Shown here: positions 45,591-54,284 of the stretch, one piece after another
Layout: each line of letters begins with the position of its first letter
Numbering within the stretch: position 1 is the first letter of the stretch
Assembly: GCA_001464765.1 (NCBI GenBank)
Contig: LNDV01000017.1
Coordinates: forward strand, 23,313-87,312
DNA length: 64,000 nucleotides
Source: Betaproteobacteria bacterium Ga0077526
GTDB taxonomy: Bacteria; Pseudomonadota; Gammaproteobacteria; Burkholderiales; Ga0077523
Direction of reading: 5' to 3'
The notes under the pieces: generated by a model
What the model saw: only the letters and a program-made list of their open reading frames with translations
Database searches by the model: none
Told to the model about the DNA's origin: nothing
Translations under genes and position numbers: made by a program

Positions 45591-45607
45591 GTTACAAATG
45601 GCTTACG
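45591..45607 (-). promoter_or_regulatory. GTAAG direct-repeat promoter motif, copy 1
   Basis: On the minus strand CGTAAGCCATTTGTAAC lies 45 bases before the start of the broken MalT-like regulator. Sixteen of 17 bases match the site at 48943. Two GTAA half sites 11 bases apart suggest a tandem-binding regulator, or an unusual promoter. Confidence 0.5.
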
Positions 45608-45647
45608 GCACCTGTCAGGATCGGTCCGGACAGCCGGACAAGCAAAG

Positions 45648-45839
45648 ATGGCGCTGTATGGCCAATCCGGGATTCCCGAGAGTTGGATCCTCGATCTGAA
45701 TCAGCGCCGGCTGGAAATCTACCGCGAGCCCGGAGAGAGCGGATATCGGCAGATTCTCCGGCCGGCCGACGAGGAGATCATCTCCCCTTTTCTGATTCCC
45801 GACATGTCGCTATCCGTTCGGGCGCTGTTCCTGCCCTGA
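45648..45839 (+). pseudogene. C-terminal remnant of a Uma2-family nuclease
   Basis: About 63 codons matching the end of Uma2 (DUF820) proteins: KMALYGQSGIPESWILDLNQ, then RRLEIYREPG and a hydrophobic LSVRALFLP end. The upstream part of the frame back to 45540 does not look like the family, so the N-terminal catalytic part is gone. Uma2 genes expand by duplication and decay often. Confidence 0.6.
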
Positions 45840-45958
45840 ACCCGATACGGTGTCTGCCCACTTCGGCGAGCACCTCGCCAGCCGCAGAAACGCTCGTACG
45901 ATGGCTTGGCCATCGCCGGGCGTATGAAACGGCACGCCCGTATGGTAAAACCTGCGTC

Positions 45959-46156
45959 ATGATCGACATCGACCACTACCCCAATCTGGCAATGCTTTGC
46001 TGGAATCTTGCTCCCCGACGCATTACCGAGGCGGAGGCCCTCGCACTCTACGAGCGCAATTGGCGCCTAGTGGATGTCCAGAGCATGCCTGCGCATGAAC
46101 GCGCGCTCGTCGACCGCCTCGTCGCGGAGTTCGGCAACGGTGTCCTGCTCGTTTAA
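45959..46156 (+). CDS. small partner of an AbiEii-like toxin (putative antitoxin)
   Basis: 65-residue acidic-neutral protein: MIDIDHYPNLAMLCWN, ITEAEALALYERNWRLVD and ERALVDRLVAEFG. Similar short genes are, as I recall, found upstream of AbiEii/AbiGii nucleotidyltransferases. It overlaps the toxin GTG start by 17 bases, a coupling usual for toxin-antitoxin pairs. It does not resemble the winged-helix AbiEi antitoxin. The antitoxin role is inferred. Confidence 0.6.
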   Translation: MIDIDHYPNLAMLCWNLAPRRITEAEALALYERNWRLVDVQSMPAHERALVDRLVAEFGNGVLLV

Positions 46157-46832
46157 GCGCCCGCGGCACCAGGCCGTGGCCAGACTGCTGGAGGCGCTCA
46201 ATGCCGACCGGCTTCGCGAATTGGGCTGCTACTTCGGGGGCGGCACGGCGATCGCCCTCCAACTCGACGAGTTCCGTGAGTCGGCAGACATCGATTTCCT
46301 TTGTGCCGACAAGGCTTGCTATCGCGCTCTACGGGAACTCGTCTTCGAGTCCGACATCGATGCGCTATTCCGCCAGCCCATATCGAAACTCAGGGAAACG
46401 CGAGCCGATATGGACGGGATCCGGAACTTCATCGTTGTCGACAGCACCCCGATCAAGTTCGAAATCGTCGCCGAAGGGCGCATCCCGCTCGCCGATTCGT
46501 CCCAGACCCTTTGCGGCGTGACAACCTTGTGCACCGAGGACATGTTCACGGAAAAGCTGCTCGCGAACACCGATCGAGGGCTAGACCGTTCGACGGCGAG
46601 CCGGGATCTGATCGATCTCCTGGCGCTTTCCAGCCGGCACGGCGGCATTCCATCCGCGCCACGGCAACGCGCAGCGGAGGTCTATGGCCAAGCCGTCCTC
46701 CGCTCGCTTCAGCGAACCTGTACGACGCTGCGCGAAGACCGGGCTCACTGGAACGACTGCATCGCTAGACTCGGCATCGACAGCACCTGGGAAGCAATCC
46801 TTCACCGCGAGTTGCTGTCGCGACTCTGGTAG
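46140..46832 (+). CDS. AbiEii/AbiGii-family nucleotidyltransferase toxin
   Basis: 230 residues from GTG 46140, with GGAG ten bases upstream. The nucleotidyltransferase core is visible: FGGGTAIALQL near 35, then ESADIDFLC with the catalytic acidic pair, and later IKFEIVAEG. Downstream TEDMFTEKLLANTDRG and SRDLIDLLAL are characteristic of the AbiEii group, which modifies tRNA or other targets in phage defence or persistence. An ATG at 46074 in the same frame would overlap most of the partner gene and is less likely. Confidence 0.75.
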   Translation: MSCSFKRPRHQAVARLLEALNADRLRELGCYFGGGTAIALQLDEFRESADIDFLCADKACYRALRELVFESDIDALFRQPISKLRETRADMDGIRNFIVVDSTPIKFEIVAEGRIPLADSSQTLCGVTTLCTEDMFTEKLLANTDRGLDRSTASRDLIDLLALSSRHGGIPSAPRQRAAEVYGQAVLRSLQRTCTTLREDRAHWNDCIARLGIDSTWEAILHRELLSRLW

Positions 46833-46892
46833 CCGGTTTCTCTGAGAGCCGGGAGTCGCGCGACAGGCACATCGACCAGCCGCGGCCCGCCG

Positions 46893-47870
46893 CTACTCGA
46901 CCTTCGCCCCCGCAAGCTTGACCAGGCGCCGCAACTCCTCCCGTTCGCTCCGGAGGAAGGCCTCGAACTCCTCGGGGCTCGACGTCACGACATCTGCTCC
47001 GGCAGCCTCGAGCGACTGACGGAACGACGGACTCTGCGCCGCCAACGCAAACTCCTTCGAAAGGCGCTGCACGATGTCCTTCGGTGTCTTTGCGGGAACG
47101 AAGAATCCGCCCCAGCCTCGCTTCGATACGGTGGGCAGTCCGACCTCCGCGGCGGTCGGTACATCGGGAAGGGCCCGGTGGCGCTTCGCAGCGGCAACGA
47201 ACAGAGGACGCACCTTGCCGGTCTGGATGAATTGCCCGCTGGTGGTGTAGAGGTCGAGCATCAGCGAGACTCGCCCGGCGACGACATCGGCAAGCCCGGC
47301 GGGAGCGCTCTTGTAGGGCACATGGGTGATCTCGACTCCCGCGGCGTGATTGAGCTCGGCAAGAAGCAGATGGGTCAACGTCCCGAATCCGGTGCTGGCA
47401 AAAGTCAACTGCCCGGGAGCCTTCCTGGCCCGCGCGATCATCTCGCTGGCCGTCCTGGCCTCCAAAGTGTTGCTCGCGAGCATGATGAATGTCGCCGAGA
47501 CCACTTGGGTCACGGGAGCGAAATCCCGGCTCGCATCGTAGGGGACGTTGCCGTTAACCTCGGCGGCCAGAATCTGGTCGGCCTGGGAACCCGCGAGAAT
47601 CGTGTACCCGTCGGGTGGCGATTTGGCAACGACGTCCGCGCCGAGCGTTCCGCCACCGCCGGGCCGATTGTCGACGATCACCTGCTGCCCCATCGACTTG
47701 GACACGATCTCCGCCAGTTGCCGCACGCGTACATCCCACGCGGCACCCGCGGCCCAGGGCACGATGATCTTCAGGGGCTTCTCGGGGTATCCGCCCGCGA
47801 GGCTCAACGTGGAGATCAGGAACAGCAGGCATGCGCCAGCCGCCGACAGCATCGCTCGAATCTCACCCAT
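46893..47870 (-). CDS. Bug-family tripartite tricarboxylate transporter binding protein (1)
   Basis: 325 residues from the ATG at 47870, with AGGAGG eight bases upstream. Signal peptide about 1-25, then YPEKPLKIIVPWAAGAAWDV, the Bug opening. NRPGGGGTLGADVVAKSPPDGYT and THVPYKSAPAGLADVVAGRV are also conserved. Bug proteins bind carboxylates in the periplasm. No TctA/TctB membrane genes are nearby, as is common for this over-expanded family in Burkholderiales. The second Bug gene ends just upstream. Confidence 0.9.
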   Translation of the reverse strand: MGEIRAMLSAAGACLLFLISTLSLAGGYPEKPLKIIVPWAAGAAWDVRVRQLAEIVSKSMGQQVIVDNRPGGGGTLGADVVAKSPPDGYTILAGSQADQILAAEVNGNVPYDASRDFAPVTQVVSATFIMLASNTLEARTASEMIARARKAPGQLTFASTGFGTLTHLLLAELNHAAGVEITHVPYKSAPAGLADVVAGRVSLMLDLYTTSGQFIQTGKVRPLFVAAAKRHRALPDVPTAAEVGLPTVSKRGWGGFFVPAKTPKDIVQRLSKEFALAAQSPSFRQSLEAAGADVVTSSPEEFEAFLRSEREELRRLVKLAGAKVE

Positions 47871-47911
47871 CGTGGAAGCCTCCTGTCTTGCCGTCGATGA
47901 ACCGCCCCGTG

Positions 47912-48892
47912 TCACTGCGAGATCCCAAGTTCCTTCGCCAATCGGGCCCAGCGCGCCTGCTCTTCCCTCACGAATTTCAGTGACTCGTCCGGCGTCGTGG
48001 CCATGACCTCGTAGCCGACTGCCGTCAGGATCTGCACCATGTCGGGCGCGCGCCGGATCCTCACCAGTTCGTCGTGGAGGCGCGCGACGATGGGTTGCGG
48101 CGTGCCGGCCGGTACAAAGAAACCGCCCCAGGACATGATCTCGACCTCACCGATGCCGGCCTCGCGCGCCGTCGGCACATCGGGCAGCAGGCTCACCCGG
48201 CGCGGACCGAGAACGGCAAGCGCCCGAATCCGCCCGGCCTTGACCAGCGGCTCCGTGGTAGCGGCGAAGTCAAACCCCACCGCCACGTTGCCAGCCGCGA
48301 GATCGACGGACATCTGCGCGATCCCTTTGTAAGGCACGTGGATCAGGTCGGTGCCGGTCGTGCGCTTGAACAGTTCCCCCGCGAAGTGATGGGTCGTGTT
48401 CGGCCCCGCGGTCCCGTAACTGAGCTGGCCGGGCTTCGATCGTGCGAGCGCGATCAGTTCGGCGACTGTTTTCGCGGGGACCCCCGGCGAGGCAATCAAG
48501 ATCATCGGCCCGCGCCCCGTCAGCGTGAGCGGCTGCAGGCCGGCGAGCAGCCGACCGTACGCGGCGCCATCGAGAGCGGGCGCGATGGCCAGATCGTTGA
48601 TCGATCCGAGCACTATCGTGTAGCCGTCGGGCTTGGCAAGGGTGACGGCTGTGACGCCGACCGTCCCGCTCGCGCCGGGGCGGTTCTCGACGACCACGGG
48701 CTGCCCCAGTGCCTTCGAGAGACGATCGCCCACCTGCCGCGAGCGCAGGTCCGCGAGGCCGCCTGCAGGCCATGGGCATACCAGCCGCAAGGGCCGGGAT
48801 GGGAAATCGTCACCGGGTGGAGCAGAGCTCCCGGCGGTGCAGACGCAGGCGAGCACCAGGGTCAGCGCAATGGCGATGGTTCGGCGCAGCAT
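47912..48892 (-). CDS. Bug-family tripartite tricarboxylate transporter binding protein (2)
   Basis: 326 residues with signal peptide (about 1-24). FPSRPLRLVCPWPAGGLADLRSR, VVENRPGASGTVGV and LIHVPYKGIAQMSVDLAAGNV identify the family. AGGAGG precedes the ATG. It is paralogous to the gene 41 bases downstream, likely in the same transcript. A conserved 17-base direct-repeat motif lies 50 bases upstream of the start. Confidence 0.9.
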   Translation of the reverse strand: MLRRTIAIALTLVLACVCTAGSSAPPGDDFPSRPLRLVCPWPAGGLADLRSRQVGDRLSKALGQPVVVENRPGASGTVGVTAVTLAKPDGYTIVLGSINDLAIAPALDGAAYGRLLAGLQPLTLTGRGPMILIASPGVPAKTVAELIALARSKPGQLSYGTAGPNTTHHFAGELFKRTTGTDLIHVPYKGIAQMSVDLAAGNVAVGFDFAATTEPLVKAGRIRALAVLGPRRVSLLPDVPTAREAGIGEVEIMSWGGFFVPAGTPQPIVARLHDELVRIRRAPDMVQILTAVGYEVMATTPDESLKFVREEQARWARLAKELGISQ

Positions 48893-48942
48893 GACTCCTC
48901 CTTCCCGTGCACGGGATCAGTCCGCAAGATACCTGTCGGGCA

Positions 48943-48959
48943 GTTACAAATGACTTACG
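48943..48959 (-). promoter_or_regulatory. GTAAG direct-repeat promoter motif, copy 2
   Basis: Minus-strand CGTAAGTCATTTGTAAC, 50 bases upstream of the second Bug gene start; one mismatch to the copy at 45591. The equal distance to the start codons argues for a shared promoter or regulator site. Confidence 0.5.
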
Positions 48960-48967
48960 TCAGGGCG

Positions 48968-49159
48968 CTACTGGAAGTAGACCCGAGCCGCGGTGAGGGC
49001 CTCGGCGTCCGGCAAGGCGTCCGCCGGCATGTCGCACTCCAACGACGGGGATGGCAGCACCGCCGGCATCACAGGCGTTTCGGAAAGCGCAGGCGTCAGG
49101 AAACCGGTCAGACCGAGCACGGCGGCAAGGGTGGTCCAGACGATGGGACGGATGTTCAT
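48968..49159 (-). CDS. small exported protein of unknown function
   Basis: 63 residues with GGAGG seven bases upstream of the ATG and a signal peptide (about 1-26, ending ALS). The mature peptide is only about 37 residues, acidic and proline-rich, with one cysteine, ending LTAARVYFQ. No family recognised. The strong ribosome site and clean signal argue for a real gene. It may be transcribed with the Bug genes downstream. Confidence 0.5.
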   Translation of the reverse strand: MNIRPIVWTTLAAVLGLTGFLTPALSETPVMPAVLPSPSLECDMPADALPDAEALTAARVYFQ

Positions 49160-49334
49160 GGCGACCTCCTTCGGTGGCAGGCGCGACTCCGGGAATCGGA
49201 CAACCTCCCGACGACCCTACTTCGTCGACCATGCGGGCTGACTTCAGTCGGTGGCAGTAGACTCGCGCTTCGAATAGTCCGGCGCTTGATGTTCGAGACC
49301 AAGACGCGCTAACCGCGAGAACCACTCGCGGGTC

Positions 49335-49351
49335 TTACACACAGTCTTACG
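49335..49351 (-). promoter_or_regulatory. GTAAG direct-repeat motif, looser copy 3
   Basis: Minus-strand CGTAAGACTGTGTGTAAG-like repeat (two GTAAG, 12 bases apart) 14-30 bases upstream of the lrgA-like gene on the opposite strand. It has the same half sites as copies 1 and 2 but a one-base longer spacer and a different middle, so relatedness is tentative. Confidence 0.3.
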
Positions 49352-49364
49352 GGGAAGCTGATCG

Positions 49365-49718
49365 ATGATCGAAGGATTCGCGGCACTGCTGCTGTTTCAA
49401 CTGGCCGGAGAAGCCATTGCGCATCTGGCGCATTGGCCGGTCCCTGGGCCGATCGTCGGGCTCCTGCTGCTGCTCGCCTGGTCGTCGCTGGGCGGGAAGC
49501 TCGGGCAGTCGGGAGAAGGCGTCGCGCGCGGATTGCTCGCCAACCTGGGGCTGATGTTCGTGCCAGTGGCCTCGGGCATCCTGTATCAGTTACGCAGTCT
49601 CGGTCCGGCGGCGTGGCATGTCGTCTGGGTTGTCGTGGCAACCACGGTCGTGACTCTCGTCGCGACTGCAGCCACGTTCACGTTGCTGTCCCGCCGCGCG
49701 GAGGAGGAGGCCAAATGA
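49365..49718 (+). CDS. CidA/LrgA family membrane protein
   Basis: 117 residues, four hydrophobic segments, with VPGPIVGLLLLL near 26-37 and GLMFVPVASGIL as in CidA/LrgA. These holin-like proteins act with an LrgB partner in pyruvate uptake or export and in cell lysis control. The stop overlaps the lrgB-like start (ATGA). Confidence 0.85.
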   Translation: MIEGFAALLLFQLAGEAIAHLAHWPVPGPIVGLLLLLAWSSLGGKLGQSGEGVARGLLANLGLMFVPVASGILYQLRSLGPAAWHVVWVVVATTVVTLVATAATFTLLSRRAEEEAK

Positions 49719-50425
49719 ATCCGCCGCCGATCTTCGAACTGTGGGTCTTTCTCAAGGCGAAACCGCTGCTGTGGCTCGTGCTCACGCTCGGCGCCTGGGT
49801 TCTCGCGAGACGCCTGCAGGACGCCGCCGGCGGCGCCGCGTGGGCCAATCCGGTTGCGGGGTCCTCGCTCATGCTCGGTTTCATTCTGTGGCTCACTGAC
49901 ACGCCGTACGAGGAGTTCTTCGCCGGCGCGCAGTTCGTGCACTTTCTGCTCGGACCCGCAACCATCGCCCTCGGCGTCACCATCATCGAGCACGGCAAGG
50001 CTGTCCGCCGGCAGATCGTGCCGGTGGTCGGTGCACTCGTGGTTGGTGTAGTGGTATCGGTCGGCGTGACGTGGGGTTTGTGCCACGTGGCCGGTTTATC
50101 GGACGTGATCACGCTGTCCCTGCTGCCGAAGTCCGCCACGGCCCCGGTGGCGATGGCCGTGAGCGAAAGCATCGGCGGCATCGCCAGCATCTCCATGTGC
50201 GCCGTGCTGCTCACCGGCGTGACGGGCGCCATCATCGTCACCCCGCTGTTCAACCTGTTCCGCTTCCGCAACTGGAGCGCGCGGGGGTTCGCCGCGGGCC
50301 TCACCGCGCACGGCATCGGTACGGCACGCGCTTATCAGGTCAGCAATGAAGCCGGTGTGTACGCGGCACTCGCGCTCGCGCTGGCGGCATTGTTGCAGGG
50401 GATTCTGCTGCCGCTGCTCTTGTAG
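49715..50425 (+). CDS. LrgB/CidB family membrane protein
   Basis: 236 residues, many hydrophobic segments. The core LLPKSATAPVAMAVSESIGG and the end ARGFAAGLTAHGIGTARA are diagnostic of LrgB. It is the obligate partner of the gene upstream, with which it overlaps by 4 bases. Together with cstA this gives the window two candidate pyruvate transport systems. Confidence 0.9.
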   Translation: MNPPPIFELWVFLKAKPLLWLVLTLGAWVLARRLQDAAGGAAWANPVAGSSLMLGFILWLTDTPYEEFFAGAQFVHFLLGPATIALGVTIIEHGKAVRRQIVPVVGALVVGVVVSVGVTWGLCHVAGLSDVITLSLLPKSATAPVAMAVSESIGGIASISMCAVLLTGVTGAIIVTPLFNLFRFRNWSARGFAAGLTAHGIGTARAYQVSNEAGVYAALALALAALLQGILLPLLL

Positions 50426-50489
50426 CTTCCCTTCCTTCCCAGGAAAACACCGGATCGCAGAACAGGACTCTCAGCCAACCTCGGATCCC

Positions 50490-51959
50490 CTACTGGGTTC
50501 GCACCGGCTCCCCGGCGTCTGCCGGCCGTGAACCTGGCGTGTCGGCTTCGCGGGCCATGGCGATCACCACGCCGGAGAGCGCCAGGATGGCGATCACGTT
50601 GGGAACCAACATGGTCGTGTTGGCAACATCGCCAAGCAGCCACAGGCCCTCCACCTGCGAGACCCACGCCCCGAGGAAGACGAACACGATCCACAGGTAA
50701 CGCCAGACTGCGGCCGTGCGCGGCCCGAACAGATAGCGTGCAGCCTGTTCGCCATAGTAGGACCACCCGATGATCGTGGTGAAGGCGAACAGGAACTGCG
50801 CCGCCAGGACAATCCACTGCCCGCCAGCCACACCCTGAGCGAACGCTGCGGTGGTGATGGCGGATGCATGCAGGTCCGTGGATTGCCACGCGTACGAGAC
50901 TGTCGCGGTGCCGCCGCCTGATGGGTAGCTGCCCTCGACCGCGAGGATGACCAGCGCCGTCATCGTGCACACGACGATCGTGTCGATGAACACACCCACC
51001 ATCGCGATTTCGCCCTGTCGCACCGGGCTGTCGGTCTTGGCCGCCGCATGCGCGATCGGCGCCGAACCCTGGCCCGCTTCGGTAGAGAAGAGCGCGCGGG
51101 CGACGCCAGCGCGGATGGCCGCGAGCACACCGTATCCGGCCACACCGCCTGCCGCCTGTTCCAAGCCGAACGCCGAACGGAAGATCAGCGCGATCGCATC
51201 TCCGACGTGTCCCGGGTGAAGCACCAGCACAACGAGTGCCGCCGCCACATAGCCCAACGCCATGACGGGGACCAGTCGTCCTGCGATGGTGCCGATGCTG
51301 TTGATGCCGCCGACGATCACAAGAAAGGCAAGGCACGCAATGACGAGCCCCACGCCCCAGGTCGGCAGGACAACGCCAATGCTGTGTCCTACCTCCACCA
51401 TCGACTGCGCTACGGAGTTCGCCTGAATCATGTTGCCCGTGACCAGCGCCGAGACGAGCGTTCCCACGCAGAAGAGGACGGCGAGCCAGCGCCAGTGGCG
51501 TCCAAGTCCGTCGCGGATGTAATACATCGGTCCGCCATGGAGACGGCCGTCCGGGTACCGCACCCGGTAGCGGACGGCCAGGGAACTCTCCGCGAAGGCG
51601 ACGGCCATCCCGAGAATGGCGGTGACCCACATCCAGAACACCGCGCCGGGCCCGCCAAGCGTGATGGCAGTGGCCACGCCCGCCAGATTCCCTGTGCCGA
51701 TCTGGCCTGAGAGGGCGGTGGACAATGCCTGCCAGGGCGTGATCTGCCCTGCGCCCTGACCCTGGCGCCCGCCCCACAGCGCCGCGAAGGCGGGGCGAAG
51801 CCGCCTAAGCGGCCGAAGACGCAGCCGCACCATGAAGTAGACGCCGGTGCCCAGCAGCGTGATCGTGACGACACCCATGGGCAGGATCCGGATCTCCCCC
51901 CACGTTCCGCCCCAGAGGAAGTCGGAGAGCACGGCGATGCTGGCGAAGAACGAATCCAT
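50490..51959 (-). CDS. AGCS-family alanine/glycine:cation symporter
   Basis: 489 residues from the ATG at 51959, about eleven transmembrane segments. Family signatures: ITPWQALSTALSGQIGTGNLAGVATAI, GGPMYYIRDGLG, and RALFSTEAGQGSAPIAHAAA. Sodium- or proton-coupled uptake of alanine, glycine or related amino acids. The upstream extension lacks homology. It is divergent from the amidohydrolase gene. Confidence 0.9.
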   Translation of the reverse strand: MDSFFASIAVLSDFLWGGTWGEIRILPMGVVTITLLGTGVYFMVRLRLRPLRRLRPAFAALWGGRQGQGAGQITPWQALSTALSGQIGTGNLAGVATAITLGGPGAVFWMWVTAILGMAVAFAESSLAVRYRVRYPDGRLHGGPMYYIRDGLGRHWRWLAVLFCVGTLVSALVTGNMIQANSVAQSMVEVGHSIGVVLPTWGVGLVIACLAFLVIVGGINSIGTIAGRLVPVMALGYVAAALVVLVLHPGHVGDAIALIFRSAFGLEQAAGGVAGYGVLAAIRAGVARALFSTEAGQGSAPIAHAAAKTDSPVRQGEIAMVGVFIDTIVVCTMTALVILAVEGSYPSGGGTATVSYAWQSTDLHASAITTAAFAQGVAGGQWIVLAAQFLFAFTTIIGWSYYGEQAARYLFGPRTAAVWRYLWIVFVFLGAWVSQVEGLWLLGDVANTTMLVPNVIAILALSGVVIAMAREADTPGSRPADAGEPVRTQ

Positions 51960-52328
51960 GGCGAATTCCCTGGGTGACCCGAGTCTCGACAACCGCGCAC
52001 ACGGCACGCACAGACACGGAACCTCGCGACGACGATCCGATGGCAGCCGCGGGACCGGTTACCCGGTCTTGCCATTGCCACTCGACCGCGACGAAACAGA
52101 CATTGCCGGATATGACGCGCAATTCCGCGGCGCAACTGCCACGTCGATACATCGGACCACCGGCAACGCCGCAGGTTCGATGGCGTGCGCCCGTCGCGCC
52201 TGGAGCCCGTTCAGCCAGGGGAATTCCCGAAGGAGGAGCACAGCGCCCGAGCGTTAGGGCGCATCATCGGGCCGTACCGCGCCACCGCCGCGGCCGGCCC
52301 GCCGATGAACTCACCCGGAGACAACGCG
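51960..52328. other. divergent intergenic region
   Basis: 369 bases between the symporter (minus) and amidohydrolase (plus) starts. GGAG at 52317-52320 is the amidohydrolase ribosome site. No repeat, RNA or convincing promoter pair was recognised. Confidence 0.4.
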
Positions 52329-53630
52329 ATGCCCTCCCTCGATCGTCTGCATTGCCGTTCCCTCTCGGGAGCGGATGCGAGCCTCATCTCCACATCGCGC
52401 CGCCGCGTGCTCCAGTGGGGCACGGCACTCTCGGCGGGAGCCGTTCTGCCGCAGGCAGGGGCGGCAGCGCCGGTTTTCGATCTCGTGATCCGCGGCGGAG
52501 AGATGCTCGATCCGTCGGTTTCGTTGCGCGGAGTGATGGACGTCGGCATTCGACACGGTGCGATCGCGGCGCTCGGTGTCGATCTTCCCGCGGCAACGGG
52601 CACACCGGTCATCGACGCGCACGGTCGTCTGGTGGTGCCCGGCCTCGTGGACCTGCACGCGCACGTGTATCCGCAGGGCTCCGCGATCGGGCTGCCGGCG
52701 GACGAGCTGGCGCCGCTCACCGGGACCACCACCTGTGTCAGCGCCGGCGATGCCGGTGCGAACAACTTCTCCGCCTTCCGGCATTTCATCGCGGCGCCCT
52801 CGCGCACGCGGCTGTTTGCGTTTCTGCACATCTCGACCATCGGACTCGCCGGCTTTCCGGTGCACGAGATGCTGAATCTCGACTACGCAGACGTCGGCCT
52901 CGCGGCGAAGACGGTGGCCGAGAACCGCGACATCGTCCTCGGGCTGAAGGTGCGGGAAAGCCAATCCGTGGTCGGCTCGAACGGGCTGGAGCCGCTGCGT
53001 CGTGCCATCAAGGCTGCGGAAGAATCCGGCACCGGCGCGCGGGTGATGTGCCACATCGGCGATGCGCCGGGCGAGCTCTCGGCGCTGCTGGACATGCTCC
53101 GCCCCGGCGACATCCTCACGCACGCGTACAGCGGCGCGGGCAACAACACCGTGCAGAACGGCGTGGTGCTGCCCGCTGCGCTAGCGGCGCGGGCGCGCGG
53201 TGTGATCGTGGACGTCGGACACGGCGCGGGCAGCTTCGACTTCACGGTGGCGGAGCGCGCGCTGGATCAGGGGTTCGGCCCCGACACGATCAGCAGCGAC
53301 ATTCACGCGCTGAGCGGCAATGCGCCGAGCGAGCCTTTCCTGCCCAACGTGATGAGCAAGTTTCTGGCGCTCGGCATGTCGCTGGAGGCCGTCATCGCGG
53401 CAGCGACCGTGCGGCCCGCGCAGGTGATCGATCGCGTTCCGCTGCTGGGTACGCTGCAGGTCGGCGCTCCAGCGGACGTGACGATCCTGGACGTGGTCCG
53501 GAAACCGGTGGAGTTCATCGACACACGCCGCAACCGGCGTCGCGGCGAGCAGCAACTCAAGGTCGTGCAGACGGTACGAGCGGGACGGCCGTTCGGTCGA
53601 CCCTACCCGCTGCCCTTCTCCTACCCGTGA
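52329..53630 (+). CDS. Tat-exported amidohydrolase/deacetylase family metallohydrolase
   Basis: 433 residues from the ATG at 52329 (GGAG eight bases upstream). A twin-arginine signal SRRRVLQWGTALSAGAVLP (about 20-40) sends the folded enzyme to the periplasm. The metal site includes HAHVYP, the lysine in LGLKVRES (candidate carboxylated bridge), H in CHIGD, H in THAYSG, and D in SDIHAL. The family hydrolyses cyclic amides or N-acyl groups. It faces an amino-acid symporter across the divergent promoter, so release and uptake of an amino acid may be linked; substrate unknown. Confidence 0.82.
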   Translation: MPSLDRLHCRSLSGADASLISTSRRRVLQWGTALSAGAVLPQAGAAAPVFDLVIRGGEMLDPSVSLRGVMDVGIRHGAIAALGVDLPAATGTPVIDAHGRLVVPGLVDLHAHVYPQGSAIGLPADELAPLTGTTTCVSAGDAGANNFSAFRHFIAAPSRTRLFAFLHISTIGLAGFPVHEMLNLDYADVGLAAKTVAENRDIVLGLKVRESQSVVGSNGLEPLRRAIKAAEESGTGARVMCHIGDAPGELSALLDMLRPGDILTHAYSGAGNNTVQNGVVLPAALAARARGVIVDVGHGAGSFDFTVAERALDQGFGPDTISSDIHALSGNAPSEPFLPNVMSKFLALGMSLEAVIAAATVRPAQVIDRVPLLGTLQVGAPADVTILDVVRKPVEFIDTRRNRRRGEQQLKVVQTVRAGRPFGRPYPLPFSYP

Positions 53631-54284
53631 CTAGCCGGGCGGCTCCTTCCACCGCTGAAGGATGGCGTCCGCCACTCGCGCGTCGACCCCGTGGCCGAGT
53701 CCGGGGAAGCAATCGAGCGTCACGTCGGCGCCGAGTGCTGCGAGCTGTGACCGCGCCTCTTCCGCGAGACGCACCGGCATGATCGGATCGCTGTCGCCAT
53801 GGAGCAGATGGACGCGCGTGCCGTTGGGCGCACGAACCGGCGCACTCGCGAATCGCCCGGACAGCGCGAACAGGCGACCCGCGAGCGGTTCCGTTTCGCG
53901 CTGCAGTGCGGCGAGCCCCATGATCGCGCCCTGCGAGAATCCCACCAGCGTGGTCTTCGCCGCATCGATACCTGCCCAGCACTGCCACCGCCGCACGCGA
54001 GACACGAAGGCTGGCATCGCGACCGCGACCCGCGCCGGGCGGTTGGCTTCGGTCACACCCTGGACCGAGAACCACTGCCAGCCCGGGCCCGAGGCGTCGG
54101 GTGCCTGAACGCTGACCACGACAAGATCAGGCATCGCGTCGCCCAGCCACTCGGCCAGCGGCAGCAGGTCGGCGGCGCTGGCCCCTACCCCATGGAACAG
54201 CAGGAGCAGCCCCGCAGGCGTCGCGGGCCTGCGCACCACGATGTCGGCGGATTGATGAAGAGCCTCATGCGAAGCATCAAGCAT
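53631..54284 (-). CDS. alpha/beta-hydrolase (carboxylesterase, YpfH-like)
   Basis: 217 residues from the ATG at 54284. The nucleophile elbow GFSQGAIM holds the catalytic serine, LLHGDSDPIMP the aspartate, and LGHGVD the histidine; LLLLFHGVGA forms the oxyanion region. This is the phospholipase/carboxylesterase (COG0400) type. It overlaps the dioxygenase stop by 8 bases, so both are in one transcript. Confidence 0.85.
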   Translation of the reverse strand: MLDASHEALHQSADIVVRRPATPAGLLLLFHGVGASAADLLPLAEWLGDAMPDLVVVSVQAPDASGPGWQWFSVQGVTEANRPARVAVAMPAFVSRVRRWQCWAGIDAAKTTLVGFSQGAIMGLAALQRETEPLAGRLFALSGRFASAPVRAPNGTRVHLLHGDSDPIMPVRLAEEARSQLAALGADVTLDCFPGLGHGVDARVADAILQRWKEPPG

